A DNA stretch of 64,000 nucleotides from the NCBI GenBank assembly GCA_015698045.1, contig BLAL01000262.1, positions 994,501 through 1,058,500 of the forward strand, read 5' to 3'. The stretch's first letter is position 1, and every line of letters begins with the position of its first letter. Position numbers and translations under genes: made by a program. The notes beneath the pieces are model-generated. The model was not told the origin of the DNA. It searched no databases and saw only the letters and a program-made list of their open reading frames with translations. This document shows positions 1-11,852 of the stretch, one piece after another. The DNA comes from Rhizophagus clarus. Its lineage: Eukaryota > Glomeromycota > Glomeromycetes > Glomerales > Glomeraceae.

Positions 1-1241
1 AAATTACTAAGTATTTCGTACATCTAGACGTAAATCTTACACTATTCGATCATTCTTTCTAATACTTTCTCGACATGTTTTAAGTGTTCTTCATATGTAT
101 TAAATAAAAATTTAAATAATTTAATGCGAAGGTACGACCAACCGCAATGTAATACTACGCGTAATTCTTCGAAGTACTATGGAAAATCAACAATACAGGA
201 ATATAAAGTTAATTCATGATGTTTATTAGCGAAATGGGTTTTTCTACGCTCATTTTGTGTTAAATAATTCGAGTTTCGCGAACGTAGGCTTTTTTTTTTA
301 ATTAAATGATCATCTGCCAGATGATTTTTTGGTATTACAAAGTAACATTTTTTTTTTCTCATTTAACGTAAAGACCGATGGTATTGAGTCTGAGTGTATG
401 CTAGCACTGATTTAATTGATCTTCATTACACGAACGGCCTTATTATAAAAAGTAATATTAAGAAATTTATTAGAAATTTGAAAATCCACAAGTATTTTTA
501 AAAACCATTCCATTCCACTTTTCTAATATTTACTTTTTTAATAAAAATAATTCCATTCATAAATAATACCTTTGTTGAATATTTGAAATACAAAGTTTTT
601 TACGTTAATTTAATACTATTCATATTTTCTGTCGTTGTCCTCAAAACATTTCAGGATTATGAAATTTGGGATTGTGGAATTTGGATTATGAAATTATTAT
701 AAAGTATTGAATTTTGTATTTCAGTATTATGGTGTGTCAGAATTTTTTGTTGGCATTATAGATTATGACGTTTGGAAATAAAGTTTTTATCAGGATTATG
801 ATGGGATTTAGGACGTAGAAGTAATATACTGTTTGATTTTGAGTTTTGGGATTTGTACCAAACCCGAATTTCCCATTTATTGTCAATGTTAAATAAATCT
901 TGAAATAATTTCACATTGAACTTAAATATAATTATCACATCCATTAATTTTTTGCACATATGTATAATATCCTAAGACGCAACTGCAGCTGCAGCTGCAA
1001 ACCCAAAAAAAAAGTATTTTAAAATTTGATTAAAATGTTAACTTACAGTAGTCTTTTTTTTTTTTTATTTAATAAAATACAAATTTAAAAGCTTATATAT
1101 ATAGAATAAAAATTATTTAAATTGCTAAATTTACAATATTGACAAGAAAATAATAATCGTTAACAACAATCGATCACGCATATATATTAAAAATAAAATA
1201 ATAATTTCTTATCCTTCAATAATCAAATCCCCAAATAATAT
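1..1241. other. A/T-rich spacer without a supported gene
   Basis: No reading frame here looks coding. The stretch at about 640-830 repeats variants of 'ggattatgaaattt' (GGATTATG-type words) and looks like decayed simple repeat. A short CTGCAG-rich palindrome (ctgcagctgcagctgca) lies at about 984-1000. Confidence 0.5.
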
Positions 1242-1976
1242 TTATTTAGATTCTGAACGGTTATAGGGGATAAACCTAAAATTTTGAGGTAAAAATTCTC
1301 TTTTTTTCTTAATAGTTTCCATACGTTTTCTATTTTTTAAAATATTTTTTAATCTAATATTACACATAGTAATATCAGATTGATTCATTTTTTTCGAATT
1401 ATTAGATTTTTTCTTATCCCACCAACTATAACCATCAAAAGCAATTTTAAGCCATTGTTCCACTTGTTCACTTTGTAAATTTAAAATGTCCGTATCGTAA
1501 CTTGATGCGTTATCAATCATCATTTGATATTTGGTTAATTCATTACGAAATTTATCGAATACTTTTACACGATAAGTTATTTCAGCAATTTGACATTGAG
1601 TGAATTTACAAAGAGAATGAAGGAGAAGCGGAGAAGAAATTAAAGTGTTTATATTTTTTGTGGATAAGTATTGAGATGGTTTAAGTTCCTTTGGAGTGAT
1701 TCCAATTTGATTTGCTCTTTTGTTGATGAAAATTAGTTCAAGGAATTGTATAATTGAATAGAGCAAAAAAGTTTTGTGAACAGGTATTATACAATCCTTG
1801 TGGCGATCGCGATGTTCTGAACCATGATAATTACTATTATTATTACTTTTAACTGGTATATTGACATTCTTGAAAGAAGAATGTTTGTTGATAGGTTGTT
1901 CGATCGTCGGAAGAGGGTTAACTACCAAGTTGTTTTTTGTTAAGTTGGGTAAGTTCGTATCGTCAATTTGAATCAT
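1242..1976 (-). CDS. Unrecognised 244-residue protein
   Basis: A 244-codon ATG-initiated frame on the minus strand, much longer than chance open frames in this AT-rich DNA. I do not recognise the family. Residues 1-60 are Asn/Pro/Lys-rich and probably disordered (IPVKSNNNSNYHGSEHRDR). Residues about 65-180 look folded and helical, with hydrophobic segments around HKTFLLYSIIQFLELIF and a Cys-containing helix (LLHSLCKFTQCQIAEITYRV). The C-terminus is strongly basic (KNILKNRKRMETIKKKRE), which could serve nuclear targeting or nucleic-acid contact; this is inference. Upstream on the minus strand lies a ~120-bp A-rich tract directly before the ATG, similar to other leaders in the window. No intron is needed. 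No neighbour gives a functional hint. It could be a terminal exon of a larger gene, but the start context and length fit a complete small gene. Confidence 0.6.
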   Translation of the reverse strand: MIQIDDTNLPNLTKNNLVVNPLPTIEQPINKHSSFKNVNIPVKSNNNSNYHGSEHRDRHKDCIIPVHKTFLLYSIIQFLELIFINKRANQIGITPKELKPSQYLSTKNINTLISSPLLLHSLCKFTQCQIAEITYRVKVFDKFRNELTKYQMMIDNASSYDTDILNLQSEQVEQWLKIAFDGYSWWDKKKSNNSKKMNQSDITMCNIRLKNILKNRKRMETIKKKREFLPQNFRFIPYNRSESK

Positions 1977-4900
1977 TTTATTTATTATTTTTTTTTTTTT
2001 TTTTTATTTTTTATTTTTTTTTTGTATGTTTTTCCTATTTTCAAAAATTTTTTTTTTATTACTCTTATTTTATTTATTTATTTTTTGGGACTGAACGGAT
2101 TAATTAAGAAAATTCTTTTAAAAGAACTCGTATTTATAACAAATTTCACGCTAATAAAAAAATAATTTTTCCTAAAAAGGATTAATATCGTTACCTTTCC
2201 CACCGTTATGTTATGTCCATTGTTATTATTTGACTTTTCCATTGTTTTTGTGGCTAATCATAATGGACATTGGGGGGAGAGGAGATCATCTTATTGTTTG
2301 TATAAATTACTAAAGATGATCACAAGAAGAAAGTTCTTTTTTTAGATACCACATAGATCCTATATATCTATTAATGAACTTGCAAGATTTTTTCAATGAA
2401 TGAAGACTTTATTTAGCTTTTCATTGTTTTGATAAATTTAGATGTATTTGTGGAAAAACCTAAATTATTCGTTCTAAATTTGAAGTCGTCAAATTTATTT
2501 TTGTTGCGAATGGCACGAAAAAAAAAGGGTGGATGTCTTAATCTGGTAGGAAAAGCATGCTATATGCGAATATAGGAAATATATGTTAGCTGCACATTTT
2601 CTATTAATAAGGTAACCTATGATTATTGTGAGGGTAGGTCATGTGAGAATAATAACAATGGACACCAATTTCAGAATAAAATTATTTTCGCCCATTGTTT
2701 CATTTACTATATTTAATAATTAATTGGCGTTAACCTTACTGTTAAAGTATTTCGAAATTGGGAAATAAAGACATTAGTAAAAATTATACATTTAAAGGAT
2801 ACAGGAGATAAAAATCTTTAAGAAAAATGAACAATGAGAAAAGTGAAGGGAAAAAGTTAACTTTTTTTTAAAAAAAAAAAAAAAAAAAAAAATTATTTTT
2901 TTTTTTTATAATTAAATGAAAACAGAAAAATAATTAAGTCCGTGTGTTTCATGTAGGTGGTATATATTTTGTTTGTTTATTTACGCTTAATCATGTGACA
3001 CAATATAAATTTTCACATTTATGATTTGTCATCAAATTATTAAAATTTCTATCGTATAGAAATTTAATTTAAAGGGAAAAGAGGTTCGTTTTTAAATATA
3101 AACATTACACATTCAAACTACTTTCTTATAGGTAAAATAAACAATCAATGGAAATTACAATCAATTAATCTAATATGTATGATCAACCTAAAACTTTTTT
3201 AAAAAAGAAAATCGAGGAAATTTGTATACCAAATAAGATTTTCTCCTAATGAAAAATTTGTTATTTTAAATAAAATTTAAAATAAAAAGTTATTTCAAAC
3301 GGGATTTTTTTTCAAATTTTTCATAAAAATTTATTTATTAATCCATTTTACCTTATTTAAAAAGATCCCCCCTTTTTTTTTTGATAACTTTTGCATGTAA
3401 CATTGTAATACTACCCCCTTAACCTCCGTATATCACTTTCAAAGCGCAAAATCTTTTTTAAAAATAAAATTTACTTTTTTTCAAGAAATTCTTGGCATTT
3501 TATTTAATATATTATTTGTTATAACTTATCTTCTATATTATTTTTCTTATAGTACATGAAAATGTTTGAATGCTTCTCACTTGGTCCTCCTTATGCTGAT
3601 GGCTGTTGTTTTATATTAATTTCGTTATTCAAATATAATTCCCATTTATAATAACATCCTGACATATAATTACTCATTAGTAGCCCATATTAGTCTCTGA
3701 CGATATAACTCAATAAGTGCTGAAAATCAAATTTTATTGTTAAGGATTATCAGCCGATTTATACATGTTTGTCGATTAACAATAGCTATCAAGAACAATA
3801 TTAATACGAAATAATTTTTTTTAGAATTTTTGAAGGTACTATTCTAAATAAAAAAAAAAAAAAATTTTTTTTTTCTTACTTCTTATTTACATAAAAAAAG
3901 AATTCAAATGATAAAAATTTTCTTATAGCAAATGCTGCCATTAAATACGATTGTTGATTATAAATTCAATAATCATTCAAAATACGAAAAAAGAACAGGT
4001 ATATTTTAATCATATTATTACAATAAATACATTTTTTTTTTTAAGTAATTACAAATTTCAACTTAAGCTCATTCATTGAAATAATTGAATTTTTGTTTTT
4101 ATTGTATTTTTATTTTGTAAATGAGTTCAAATAATGTTCTAAAAATGGATTAACTAAGTCATTACATCACATGACCAAGATTTAATATAGCGTTGTATAA
4201 CGTATAACGGAGGAACAAGTACCCTGAACAAAATAGAAAATTTCAAACTAAATATTTCAACAGGTTTTAAACCTTGTATGATAAAGTTTTTCTAAACATT
4301 CGTGGCAAGACTGCCAGGACTGCTGCAGCTATAGATGAGAGTATACAGTACGTACTAACATTGAAAATTTAGACAAAGACCATTTGTGATACAAATCAAG
4401 TTCCCCCATATCATATGATTAAGGGATAGGGATTGTCATATTTATAGGATACGTTCATCTAATATGACAAATATATGATCCTTTAATAAAATCTTGCATT
4501 CCTATTCATTGTCATTTTTCCTTATAATATGTCTTTGTGCAACATTTATTCCCACGCTAGAACAATTAGCCGATCAATTTCCTTTCCACGCTTTTGCATG
4601 GCTTTGCGTGGTAATAAATAAACATCCCTATAAAGTTTAATTCGATGAATTTAATTTTCTTCCACAGAGTTTTTTTCTTTGTTAATAATTATCGGAATTT
4701 TTTTAATATAATTTTGAATCATGCGGAAATTGGTTCTTACAAGAAAATTTAAATTCTGGTTGAAATCTGGATATTATACTAAAAGGGTGATAAAAATTGG
4801 ATTTCATTCCGTAAGTATCACCACAACAGTTTATAATTATGCAATATTTCTGGCGTTTTTAATAGTAAGACAAATAAAATATTTTTGTTTTAGAGTTTTG

Positions 4901-5834
4901 AAATCTATTTTTCTTTCTTTTTTTACAGTTTCTTATTTTCATGATTAGATTATCTTGAAACAAAGAAATCCTTGTGTAAAGGGTTATCAATCACCTTATA
5001 ATTAAAAGAATTTTACACAAAGAATAATTCGAATAGGAGAATTGTAGAATAGAATAGAATCGAGAATTTAACGAGAAAACATAATAAAGTTTTTCCTTTT
5101 GTAGAAAAAAATATATATATTTCTTTTCTTTTGAATTTAGATTATCACTGTAGTATATAATATTCGGCTCGATTCTGACTCCCACATAAAAAAAATATGT
5201 CATCGTTCTTATTTAAGCTGTCATTTTCATCATTCACTGATGAGTGATGACTCAGACAGCGGAAATACCGGATTAAGCAATATTTATTGTCCGTATCGTG
5301 AGACGCCTGAGACACCGTGGGAATAAAATTATTATGAATGACTTTTATTATAAAACTTTAAAATAAATTACTCCTTAAATATAATAAATAATAAGACCGG
5401 ATTTCCGTGAGGCTTTTTTCCGTTGCAGTATCAGCAGGCAAGCCGTAGTATTTAACGACGAATATAGCTATAGTAAGTCTTAATATTTTTTATTAATTTA
5501 TATATATATCATGAATTATTATAATTATTATATTTTTATTATTTAATATAATATGATTAATAATATCATATAATATTCCTTTATTATTAAAATACTTAAA
5601 AGGTATTTTATTTAAATTTTATATATAGCATATATATATATATTTTTTTCAAAATTATTTAAAAACGCTTAAAATTCAGGTCTCTCAAAAAATGTGCCGT
5701 AAAAAACCATTGCACACTTTCTCTTTTAATTCCAATTATTTATTTTCATAAAACCTTTTGGTTTTCCCTTTAAAAAAAAAAAAAAAACAAAAAATTTTTC
5801 TTTTTTCATACCGTTCATATTAATATATAAAAAT
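1977..5834. other. Long A/T-rich spacer
   Basis: About 3.9 kb with many A or T homopolymers (1985-2070, 2868-2905, 3850-3872). A 16-bp word (GTCCATTGTTATTATT) occurs near 2215 and inverted near 2660. Small open frames at 4721-4948 (+) and 4991-5203 (-) have no coding character that I can defend. The block at 5240-5470 is slightly richer in G/C but carries no recognisable gene. Confidence 0.5.
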
Positions 5835-6597
5835 ATGCAACAATTTCAAAATTTAAAAATAATTATTTTTAATTATTTCAATTTCCTTTTGATATTAATT
5901 TGTCAAAACAGGTCATTTATAAAAAGGTTAATAGTAATCTATGGAAATACGCATGCGTTATTCCGTAAGATAGCAGCGTTTGGTCAAACACAAATGTTGA
6001 TCGATTTTAAATTAAATGATCAACTTAATCATTCTATTCAGCAAAAATTTAAATCGGTCTATTTAAGAAATATACCACTGGATAAAAGATACAAAAAATT
6101 ATCCAATGTCATTAATACTGATTTATCCTTAAAATGCAATAGCATGAAATTATTTCGTCAACTATCCAAAAATGGATGTAAAAATAATAAAGATTTTTCG
6201 TCTTTAAGGTACTATCGAAATTACTTGATTTTTAGTGTAATTAAATATGATGTAAAATACAATACTCAGAAAAAAATATCATTTTATACTTTCTAATTAC
6301 TCATTTCTTCTTTCTTATAGTATGCGACAATGTTTTCAAATAGCACCTCTGACTGTTTTCAGGCTTTCAATTAATAACGTTGGAATACTTGAGACGCAAC
6401 CGTCAAGAAATACTATTCAAAGAAGACGACATAGTCAAGTCAGAAGACAAAGAAACATAAATAGAATATATCGAAGATATTTACGCAATGCATCAACCAA
6501 TAATGAAGACACAATGAATCGAATCATGAATCTTCCACCACAAATTACGAATGATCCATTGATTTACCAATTTTTCAATGGATTTTCATTTTTTTAA
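5835..6597 (+). CDS. Reduced member of the two-exon F-box-like family
   Basis: Exon 1 runs 5835-6208, the intron 6209-6320 (GT...TATAG) and exon 2 6321-6597. Splicing keeps the frame (phase 2) and gives about 216 residues. Exon 1 starts MQQFQN, like the 50665 copy (MQYFQN). The F-box-like portion is shortened and eroded: the usual TCRNWS reads ICQNRS and the following DPYAK segment is missing. The middle keeps fragments such as NTHALF. Exon 2 is well kept, with INNVGILE, an Arg-rich stretch (RRRHSQVRRQR, NRIYRRY) and the family tail ending NDPLIYQFFNGFSFF. The open frame and splice sites survive, so it may be an expressed divergent member, but loss of the F-box core argues that N-terminal function is reduced. 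The family role is unproven; F-box proteins usually recruit substrates to SCF ubiquitin ligases. Confidence 0.6.
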
Positions 6598-7183
6598 AAA
6601 AATTCACATATATTAAATGTTGATATTTTGCATTATTTATTATTTTTTTATGTTTATAATATTTTAAAAATTAAAAAAAAAAAAAACAAATATTGTACAG
6701 TATCATATGTATGTATCCAATCAAGAAAATCATTTTAGACATCATGAATATGTTATCATGAAAAAAAAAATAATTATTTAATTATTAAAAGAAAAGAAAA
6801 AAAGAAAAAAAAAAAAAAAGAAAAAAAAAATCAAAAAAAAAAAATTATTTAACATGTACATATCATTTATTTCATTCTTCTTTTTCATGTGTCATTTATA
6901 TTATTTTTATATATTTATTCTTAATTTTTTATTGTTACGATTTTTTTTTTTTTTTTTTTTTTTTTGAATTCTATGCTCTTTCTTTTTTTTTTTTATTTTA
7001 CTGAATTAATTTTGCATTCAGGAATTTTTTTTTTTTTTTTTAAGTCCATTCGTAATACTGTATTTGTAAATTATCATTCGATTTTTTGTTATATAAATAA
7101 AAGATCATTCTTATTTTAGACCGTTTAATATAGTGTTAAACGATCGACGGATTTGTTTGCTGAAATGAAACTACAACGAAAAA
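6598..7183. other. A/T homopolymer-rich spacer
   Basis: No gene is visible. Long A-rich (6790-6845) and T-rich (6940-6965, 7027-7042) tracts dominate. A TATA-like TTATATAAATAA sits at about 7089-7100, ahead of the possible exon at 7184. Confidence 0.5.
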
Positions 7184-7270
7184 ATGGGAAATTTACGACA
7201 ATTAATTGATAAAATAAATAAAAAACAAAAAAATAATAATTTGTTATTGAGACGATTTAAAATAAATGAA
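7184..7270 (+). CDS. Possible first exon of a small unrecognised gene
   Basis: An ATG-initiated stretch beginning MGNLRQLIDKINKKQ continues in a basic, plausibly coding composition up to NEE. It then meets AG|GTGGGTAAA, which could be a 5' splice site near 7272. A TATA-like element is about 90 bp upstream. The open frame continues to 7441, but that part looks less protein-like. I could not find a convincing downstream exon, so this may be a gene remnant or chance. Confidence 0.25.
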
Positions 7271-8002
7271 GAGGTGGGTAAAACTTTTTTTGGGAAATCT
7301 TTTATTAGTTTCACACATTTCTTTGATTTTTATTTGCGCATAAATGGTAATAAAAAAATACGCATCCTTACACATGATATGCACCCCTTATGTTTAACAA
7401 CGGAGTTACGGAGTTTTGGATTGTTCGTTAATTTATCATAATATGTCACGTCCTTCTATGTTTCATATTTACTACTTATGGAGGTAGAATTTATTTATTT
7501 ACATTATATAACACATTCTTGATTTTGCGCGGAATGCATGAAAGAGTTTCGTATATTTGTGTCAATCTTTTAATAATTACTTTCTTCAAACAATTTCTTT
7601 TAATGCTTAAACATTGTATTACTGGTTGAATTTATTTTATTTCTTGAATTTTGAGAAATCAACATTCAAAATTTACTGACATTATACATTATATTCAATC
7701 TTACTCTATTAATAGCGTTTTCAATTGTCTTAATCAATCGCTCTTTAATGTCACGGAATACGTGCGTAATATACATCATACAGTATTAACTATTAAGAGT
7801 GTATTAACATGCGCAGCATTTTCAAATTTAAATTGAGCGAAACAAGAGGTCAAAATCTCTAGCGTCCTTCAACAGTGGCCTGGCAATAAATTACCGGATT
7901 TTAATCATGTGAATCGGTGTGTATGTTTCACGATCGCCGACTTCTTCTTATCATCGCATATATAATAAACAAAAAATTTCACTGCGAAGTGATTTTAGTA
8001 TT

Positions 8003-8580
8003 AAATGCTTGAAATTGAGCTTTCAGAAACTCTTCACGAACGTATTTTATTGGTGCTTATCTCGGTGGCACCAAACAAAGAGTCATTTCACTTCAGCTTG
8101 GCATATCATGGTTTTGTGACACCCGAAACATGTCCTGGTCGTCCAAAATTACTCGCTGAACGCGATAAAGGTGCTTTACAACGTGTTGTTCGTTCTGACC
8201 GGTTTTTTCCTCTTAGTAACATAACGAACAACAGTAAGGAAATATCTTTATGATGTACACATGCAAAAACTTTTTTTGTTGAAGTTATAGGTTGAGATGT
8301 TATAAAGAAAAAAAAAACTGGGAAGAAGAATGGAAGAAAGTGGTATGGTCAAACGAGTCAAGATTGAGTACGAGCTGCTTTAGGGTGGCGTGAAGCTGGA
8401 CCTTTGGTTGGGCAAATCTAATCTATCTGATCAAAGAACTTGTAGAATTATTTGGACCGCCCAAGTACGTAATAGGAAGCAATCTAAAACAGGAATTAAT
8501 AAAAGTGGTACGAGAAGAATGGAGGAAAATTGTAGAGACATGCTAAATAGTAAATACTAACTATATCAAACTTAGATTTT
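8003..8580 (+). pseudogene. Decayed Tc1/mariner-type transposase
   Basis: Three separate peptide pieces in different frames resemble Tc1-like transposases in the right order. At about 8137-8200 lies a helix-turn-helix piece (GRPKLLAERDKGALQRVVRS). At about 8319-8366 is the segment around the first catalytic Asp (WEEEWKKVVWSNESRL), where the usual W-S-D-E-S reads W-S-N-E-S, so the Asp is gone. At about 8489-8543 is the C-terminal helix (QELIKVVREEWRKIVETC). Frame changes and lost intervening sequence make it non-functional. No terminal inverted repeats were found nearby. The motif match comes from family knowledge; the fragments themselves are read directly from the sequence. Confidence 0.65.
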
Positions 8581-9578
8581 TCATGCATGAAAAAAAAATT
8601 CATTATAGGCCAGTGTACTAACAAGACCTCGAATCAATCTCGCCCTGACCATAATGCAACGACATTGACTTAAATAATTGTATTAAAAAAAGTTACATTT
8701 AATATAGTGTGTAAATAGAAGCGAAACAATGCAAAGAAAGTAACGTTGGTACCTGGATGATCATGTGACGCAATTTAAACAAGTAAATCCTTAGATCGAC
8801 AAAATAAACCAAACTCAATTTTAAATTTGTAACAAACAATCAAATTTCTTTTTTTAGTATACCATAGAGGACGTTAAACAAACTTTTAATTGGTACAGCC
8901 TTTATTACATTATAATTATACCAGGATTTGTGCGATATATTTGTAGGATGGTAATTAAAGTTAGACTTCTGCTTGATCGAGGTTTGTGTGTATTCCAATT
9001 TCCGATAATTTCTTTATAACATATTTTTGTGTTCAAATAGACACCCATATGACTTACACAAAGCTTTCTATGATTAGATTTTTCTTAGTCCATTGTACCT
9101 ATCTTTATTTCAAATGTCAAAGGATGATATTTATGTTGCATTAAATTCCGTAGTGGTGTCCCCTCCTTCGCCTTTTATTTTATTTTATTTTTTTTTTTAA
9201 AAAAAAAAAGAAAGAGAGAAAAAAGTGAGATAGAAAACAAAAAAAAAAAAAAAAATAAAAAAAAAATCCAAAAATAATTAATGAAGCCAATCTCTCTCGA
9301 TAGTTACTGATTTAATCTTTTAGCCTGGAGTTATCGGGAGAATTTTCTTATTTTATTCTGTTCATGCATGAAACATAAGTAAGAAATAATTTCCTTTTTC
9401 ATGCATCAATTTATTAATTTAAATACAGATAATTTGCTTAACAATGGATCATTTACAACCTTATAAAAGAACATAAATTCTTGCAAGCCTTCTTTTTTTT
9501 TTAATAACTGAAATTAAAATATTACGAACCATTCGTTTTCAATCATTAAAATTAATAAGTCAACTTCTACTGTCCGTA
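8581..9578. other. Spacer and upstream region of the Asn/Gln-rich gene
   Basis: No gene is recognised. The stretch contains an A-rich block at 9195-9270. A TATA-like CTTATAAAAGA at about 9459-9469 lies about 110 bp before the ATG at 9579 and is a reasonable core promoter for that gene. Confidence 0.4.
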
Positions 9579-10178
9579 ATGAACGATAATAATTTACTTA
9601 CAAATATACCAATTACATACAGTGACGTTATGATTTTTCCTTATCAGACGTCTAACAACACTTCATTTGATGATGCTCTTTATCAACAAACCATTTTTCA
9701 TGATGATTTACATAATAACGCTACTTGTCAGCAACCAATGTCTAACGACGCTTCATTCAATAATGCTTCTTATCAGCAACCAATGTCATATGACATCACA
9801 TATAATAACGTTTTTTATCATCAGCAACAGATGTTTAATGACGCTTTATTCAATGATGCTTCTCATTATCAATCTATATACTGCGATTTTTCATTCAATA
9901 ACGTTGCTATTTCTCCTAATAATAATCATCAACAGCATGACGCTTCAAACGATGATACGTCTCTTCGTAACTATCAACAATTCATTTTTAGTAATAATGT
10001 TTCTCCCGTTCAGAATTCACATATAAATCCTCCACTTAATATCACTATAAATTCTATTCAGATGAATATTATTATTATGTCAGTAACTAATTCAGATACT
10101 CAAAATCAATTTCAGCAGAATCATACTTATTTGAATAATTCTTCCCTCTTGACAATTAACTCACAAACACGTTCCTGA
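9579..10178 (+). CDS. Asn/Gln-rich repetitive protein, paralogue A
   Basis: A 199-residue single-exon frame from ATG. The first ~110 residues are degenerate repeats of a roughly 17-residue unit resembling SNDASFNNASYQQPM, with Asp, Asn, Tyr and Gln predominating. The C-terminal third is different: NITINSIQMNIIIMSV, followed by DTQNQFQQNHTYLNN and a final INSQTRS. The same architecture and C-terminal signature recur at 32784-33323, so the frame is under some conservation. No signal peptide, membrane segment or known domain is visible. Composition is prion-like and probably disordered in the repeat part. Function unknown. A TATA-like box lies about 110 bp upstream. The overlapping +1 frame is a shadow. 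Confidence 0.65.
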   Translation: MNDNNLLTNIPITYSDVMIFPYQTSNNTSFDDALYQQTIFHDDLHNNATCQQPMSNDASFNNASYQQPMSYDITYNNVFYHQQQMFNDALFNDASHYQSIYCDFSFNNVAISPNNNHQQHDASNDDTSLRNYQQFIFSNNVSPVQNSHINPPLNITINSIQMNIIIMSVTNSDTQNQFQQNHTYLNNSSLLTINSQTRS

Positions 10179-10318
10179 TTTTAATAAATTAATTTAATCG
10201 TCAAGTAATAAAAACATTTGTGCATCCTTTATAACTTTTATCTTATTTCATTTCATTTTTTTTTTTTTTATTTTCTATATATCAGCATTTTTTGAATATA
10301 TTCAATTTGGACTTGTTC

Positions 10319-10470
10319 CCAGTCAGACCTCGATATACCGATATTCGAAATAACAATATATACTAAAGATCGATAAAAGATTTCCTGGCATATCATTTTG
10401 ATTTATAACAGAGTTTGGCTGTAGTTATTTTGAGCTCACAGCGATAAACCGAAAAAATTCGGGCTTTAAT
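10319..10470 (+). repeat. Possible pogo/Tc1-type terminal sequence (solo end)
   Basis: The start CAGTCAGACCTCGATATACC is the kind of terminus used by pogo/Tigger-like and related elements (CAGTC-x-ACCTCG...). I found no matching inverted end within the window, so this is at best an orphan end. Known family behaviour is used here; no transposase is adjacent. Confidence 0.25.
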
Positions 10471-10785
10471 GAAATTTATATTAAATTTGAAAATCTTCAA
10501 GTGCGACCTATATCATGTTTCTATAAGATGAGTGATATACATTTTGACACACCTTTCAATGATACATGTATATATAATGTATCAAATTTTTTTTTGAACA
10601 TTGATTCTAATTGGATTTTTTAATGTTTATCAGTGATAAAAATGATACTATTTAAATAAATATCATGTTATTTACCTGAAATTATACTGTATCACGTCGC
10701 CCGTGATTTTCCTTATTGATTTATTTATAATTGATATTTTTACGGATAATGTTTAGACAGGCTACCAATAGTTAAGACGTTAGTC
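10471..10785. other. A/T-rich spacer
   Basis: No gene or clear element is visible; several short ATGATAC-type words recur. Confidence 0.4.
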
Positions 10786-10876
10786 TTCAGAGTTATTTTA
10801 CGGTTCATCATTGTCATCATGGCGGAGCCGTGATGTTCAATGATATTATCTACAGCTTACTATGAAATAACTATTG
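10786..10876. repeat. Imperfect palindromic repeat (copy 1)
   Basis: Arms starting AGAGTTATTT and ending AAATAACTATT enclose a central inverted region (CATCATGGC...GCCGTGATG). The layout, arm order and centre resemble the hairpin at 13749-13846, so the two look like members of one small fold-back family. Confidence 0.45.
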
Positions 10877-11268
10877 CGTATCTTTTTATTTTGTTTATAT
10901 TATTCAATAAACATTTTTGAAAACTTAAGCTATATTAATGGAGATCACCACGGCAAAAGATGACGAACGATTTGATGATCACGTACTCACGTACTCACCA
11001 ATGTAAACTTTAAAAAATATATTTTTTCATTTATACTTTATATTAGTAAAAAGAATATAAATTTAACTTTTTTCCATTTCCTCATTAAAGTTATAAAAAT
11101 TGATATGTTGCATATTATAAATTAAATAGATTTCAATGCAAAAATTCCCTGTGATGATCTTATATGTATGGAATATTTGAGCTTATACCACGGTTCCTAA
11201 TCATTCATCCATGGCTTTTTTTACTGATATTTTCACGGGCCCAACAATTATTATATTTTTTTTTACTT
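10877..11268. other. Spacer with scattered palindrome fragments
   Basis: No gene. Pieces at 11185-11240 (ACCACGGTTCC, CCATGGC, GATATTTTCACGGGCCC) echo the arms of the neighbouring palindromic family. Confidence 0.35.
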
Positions 11269-11338
11269 ACCTCAAGATCCGAACCCAATCCCTTCTTACA
11301 TCATATTTCACAACCTAACCATTACACTACTTGATCTT
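11269..11338 (-). repeat. tRNA-like sequence, possible SINE head
   Basis: Read on the minus strand, an A-box-like AGTGTAATGGTTAGG is followed about 35 nt later by a B-box-like GGGTTCGGATCTTG. The 5' end ATCAAG can pair with the 3' CTTGA as in an acceptor stem. The anticodon arm does not fold convincingly, so I do not call a functional tRNA. A tRNA-derived SINE or tRNA pseudogene is likelier. An A-rich stretch follows on the same strand. Confidence 0.45.
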
Positions 11339-11579
11339 TTTTATAATTAATTAATTATTTAATTTATACTTAAATTGTAATAATTATGCGTATAGTTAAT
11401 TATTATGATAATAAAGGCTAATTAATTGATAATGTAAATTACTCTCACATAGTCTAATGTTTTTAATCATGAGGTAAAATTCGTGATACTCTCTTTGGAT
11501 ATGATTAAAATTTTATTTTAATTATATGAATTAAGCTTTATATTTAATATTGCATTAATTATTACATTATAATAATGAA
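11339..11579. other. A/T-rich spacer
   Basis: Nothing recognisable; it follows the tail of the recombinase gene, which reads leftward. Confidence 0.4.
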
Positions 11580-11844
11580 TTATTTTTGAATATTAAAAGT
11601 AACATTAGAAAAAGTACAATTGTGAAATATAGGTAATTCATTTAAAGAATTTAAAGAATTCAAGGATAAAGAAATTTCTTGAAGAGGAAGTTGTGAATTT
11701 GAATTATCATTATTAATTAAATTATTTTGTGAATTTTCTTGTATAAAGGTTGACGATTTATTATCAGTAATATTAATTAATGTATTCAAAGTATTAAGTT
11801 GTTGATTTTCATTAACCTTTTTATAAGCCCGAACGCCTTGGACA
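11580..11844 (-). pseudogene. C-terminal part of the split tyrosine recombinase gene
   Basis: This minus-strand frame continues the recombinase on the far side of a nested transposon. It begins with SVQGVRAYKKVNENQ, where the Tyr of RAYKK sits at the spacing expected for the nucleophile after the TGHKS box. The rest is an Asn/Ser/Leu-rich tail with NTLNTLINIT and SLNSLNSLNEL repeats, ending FSNVTFNIQK. Because of the insertion, this piece is no longer attached to its N-terminal body. Its own upstream Met codons lie in or next to transposon sequence, so independent expression is doubtful. Confidence 0.7.
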
Positions 11845-11852
11845 CTTTTATG
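11845..11852. repeat. Target-site duplication, left copy (CTTTTATG)
   Basis: An 8-bp direct repeat exactly matching 12525-12532 and abutting the element ends. Eight bp is the hallmark duplication of hAT transposition. Confidence 0.85.

Noticed and set aside
2214-2670. Inverted GTCCATTGTTATTATT words as ends of an element
   Set aside because: Only about 16 bp match, with no target duplication; could be chance in AT-rich DNA.
9667-10026. Overlapping +1 frame rich in Met/Ile/Leu
   Set aside because: Shadow of the Asn/Gln-rich gene; AAT/CAA codons read in another frame.
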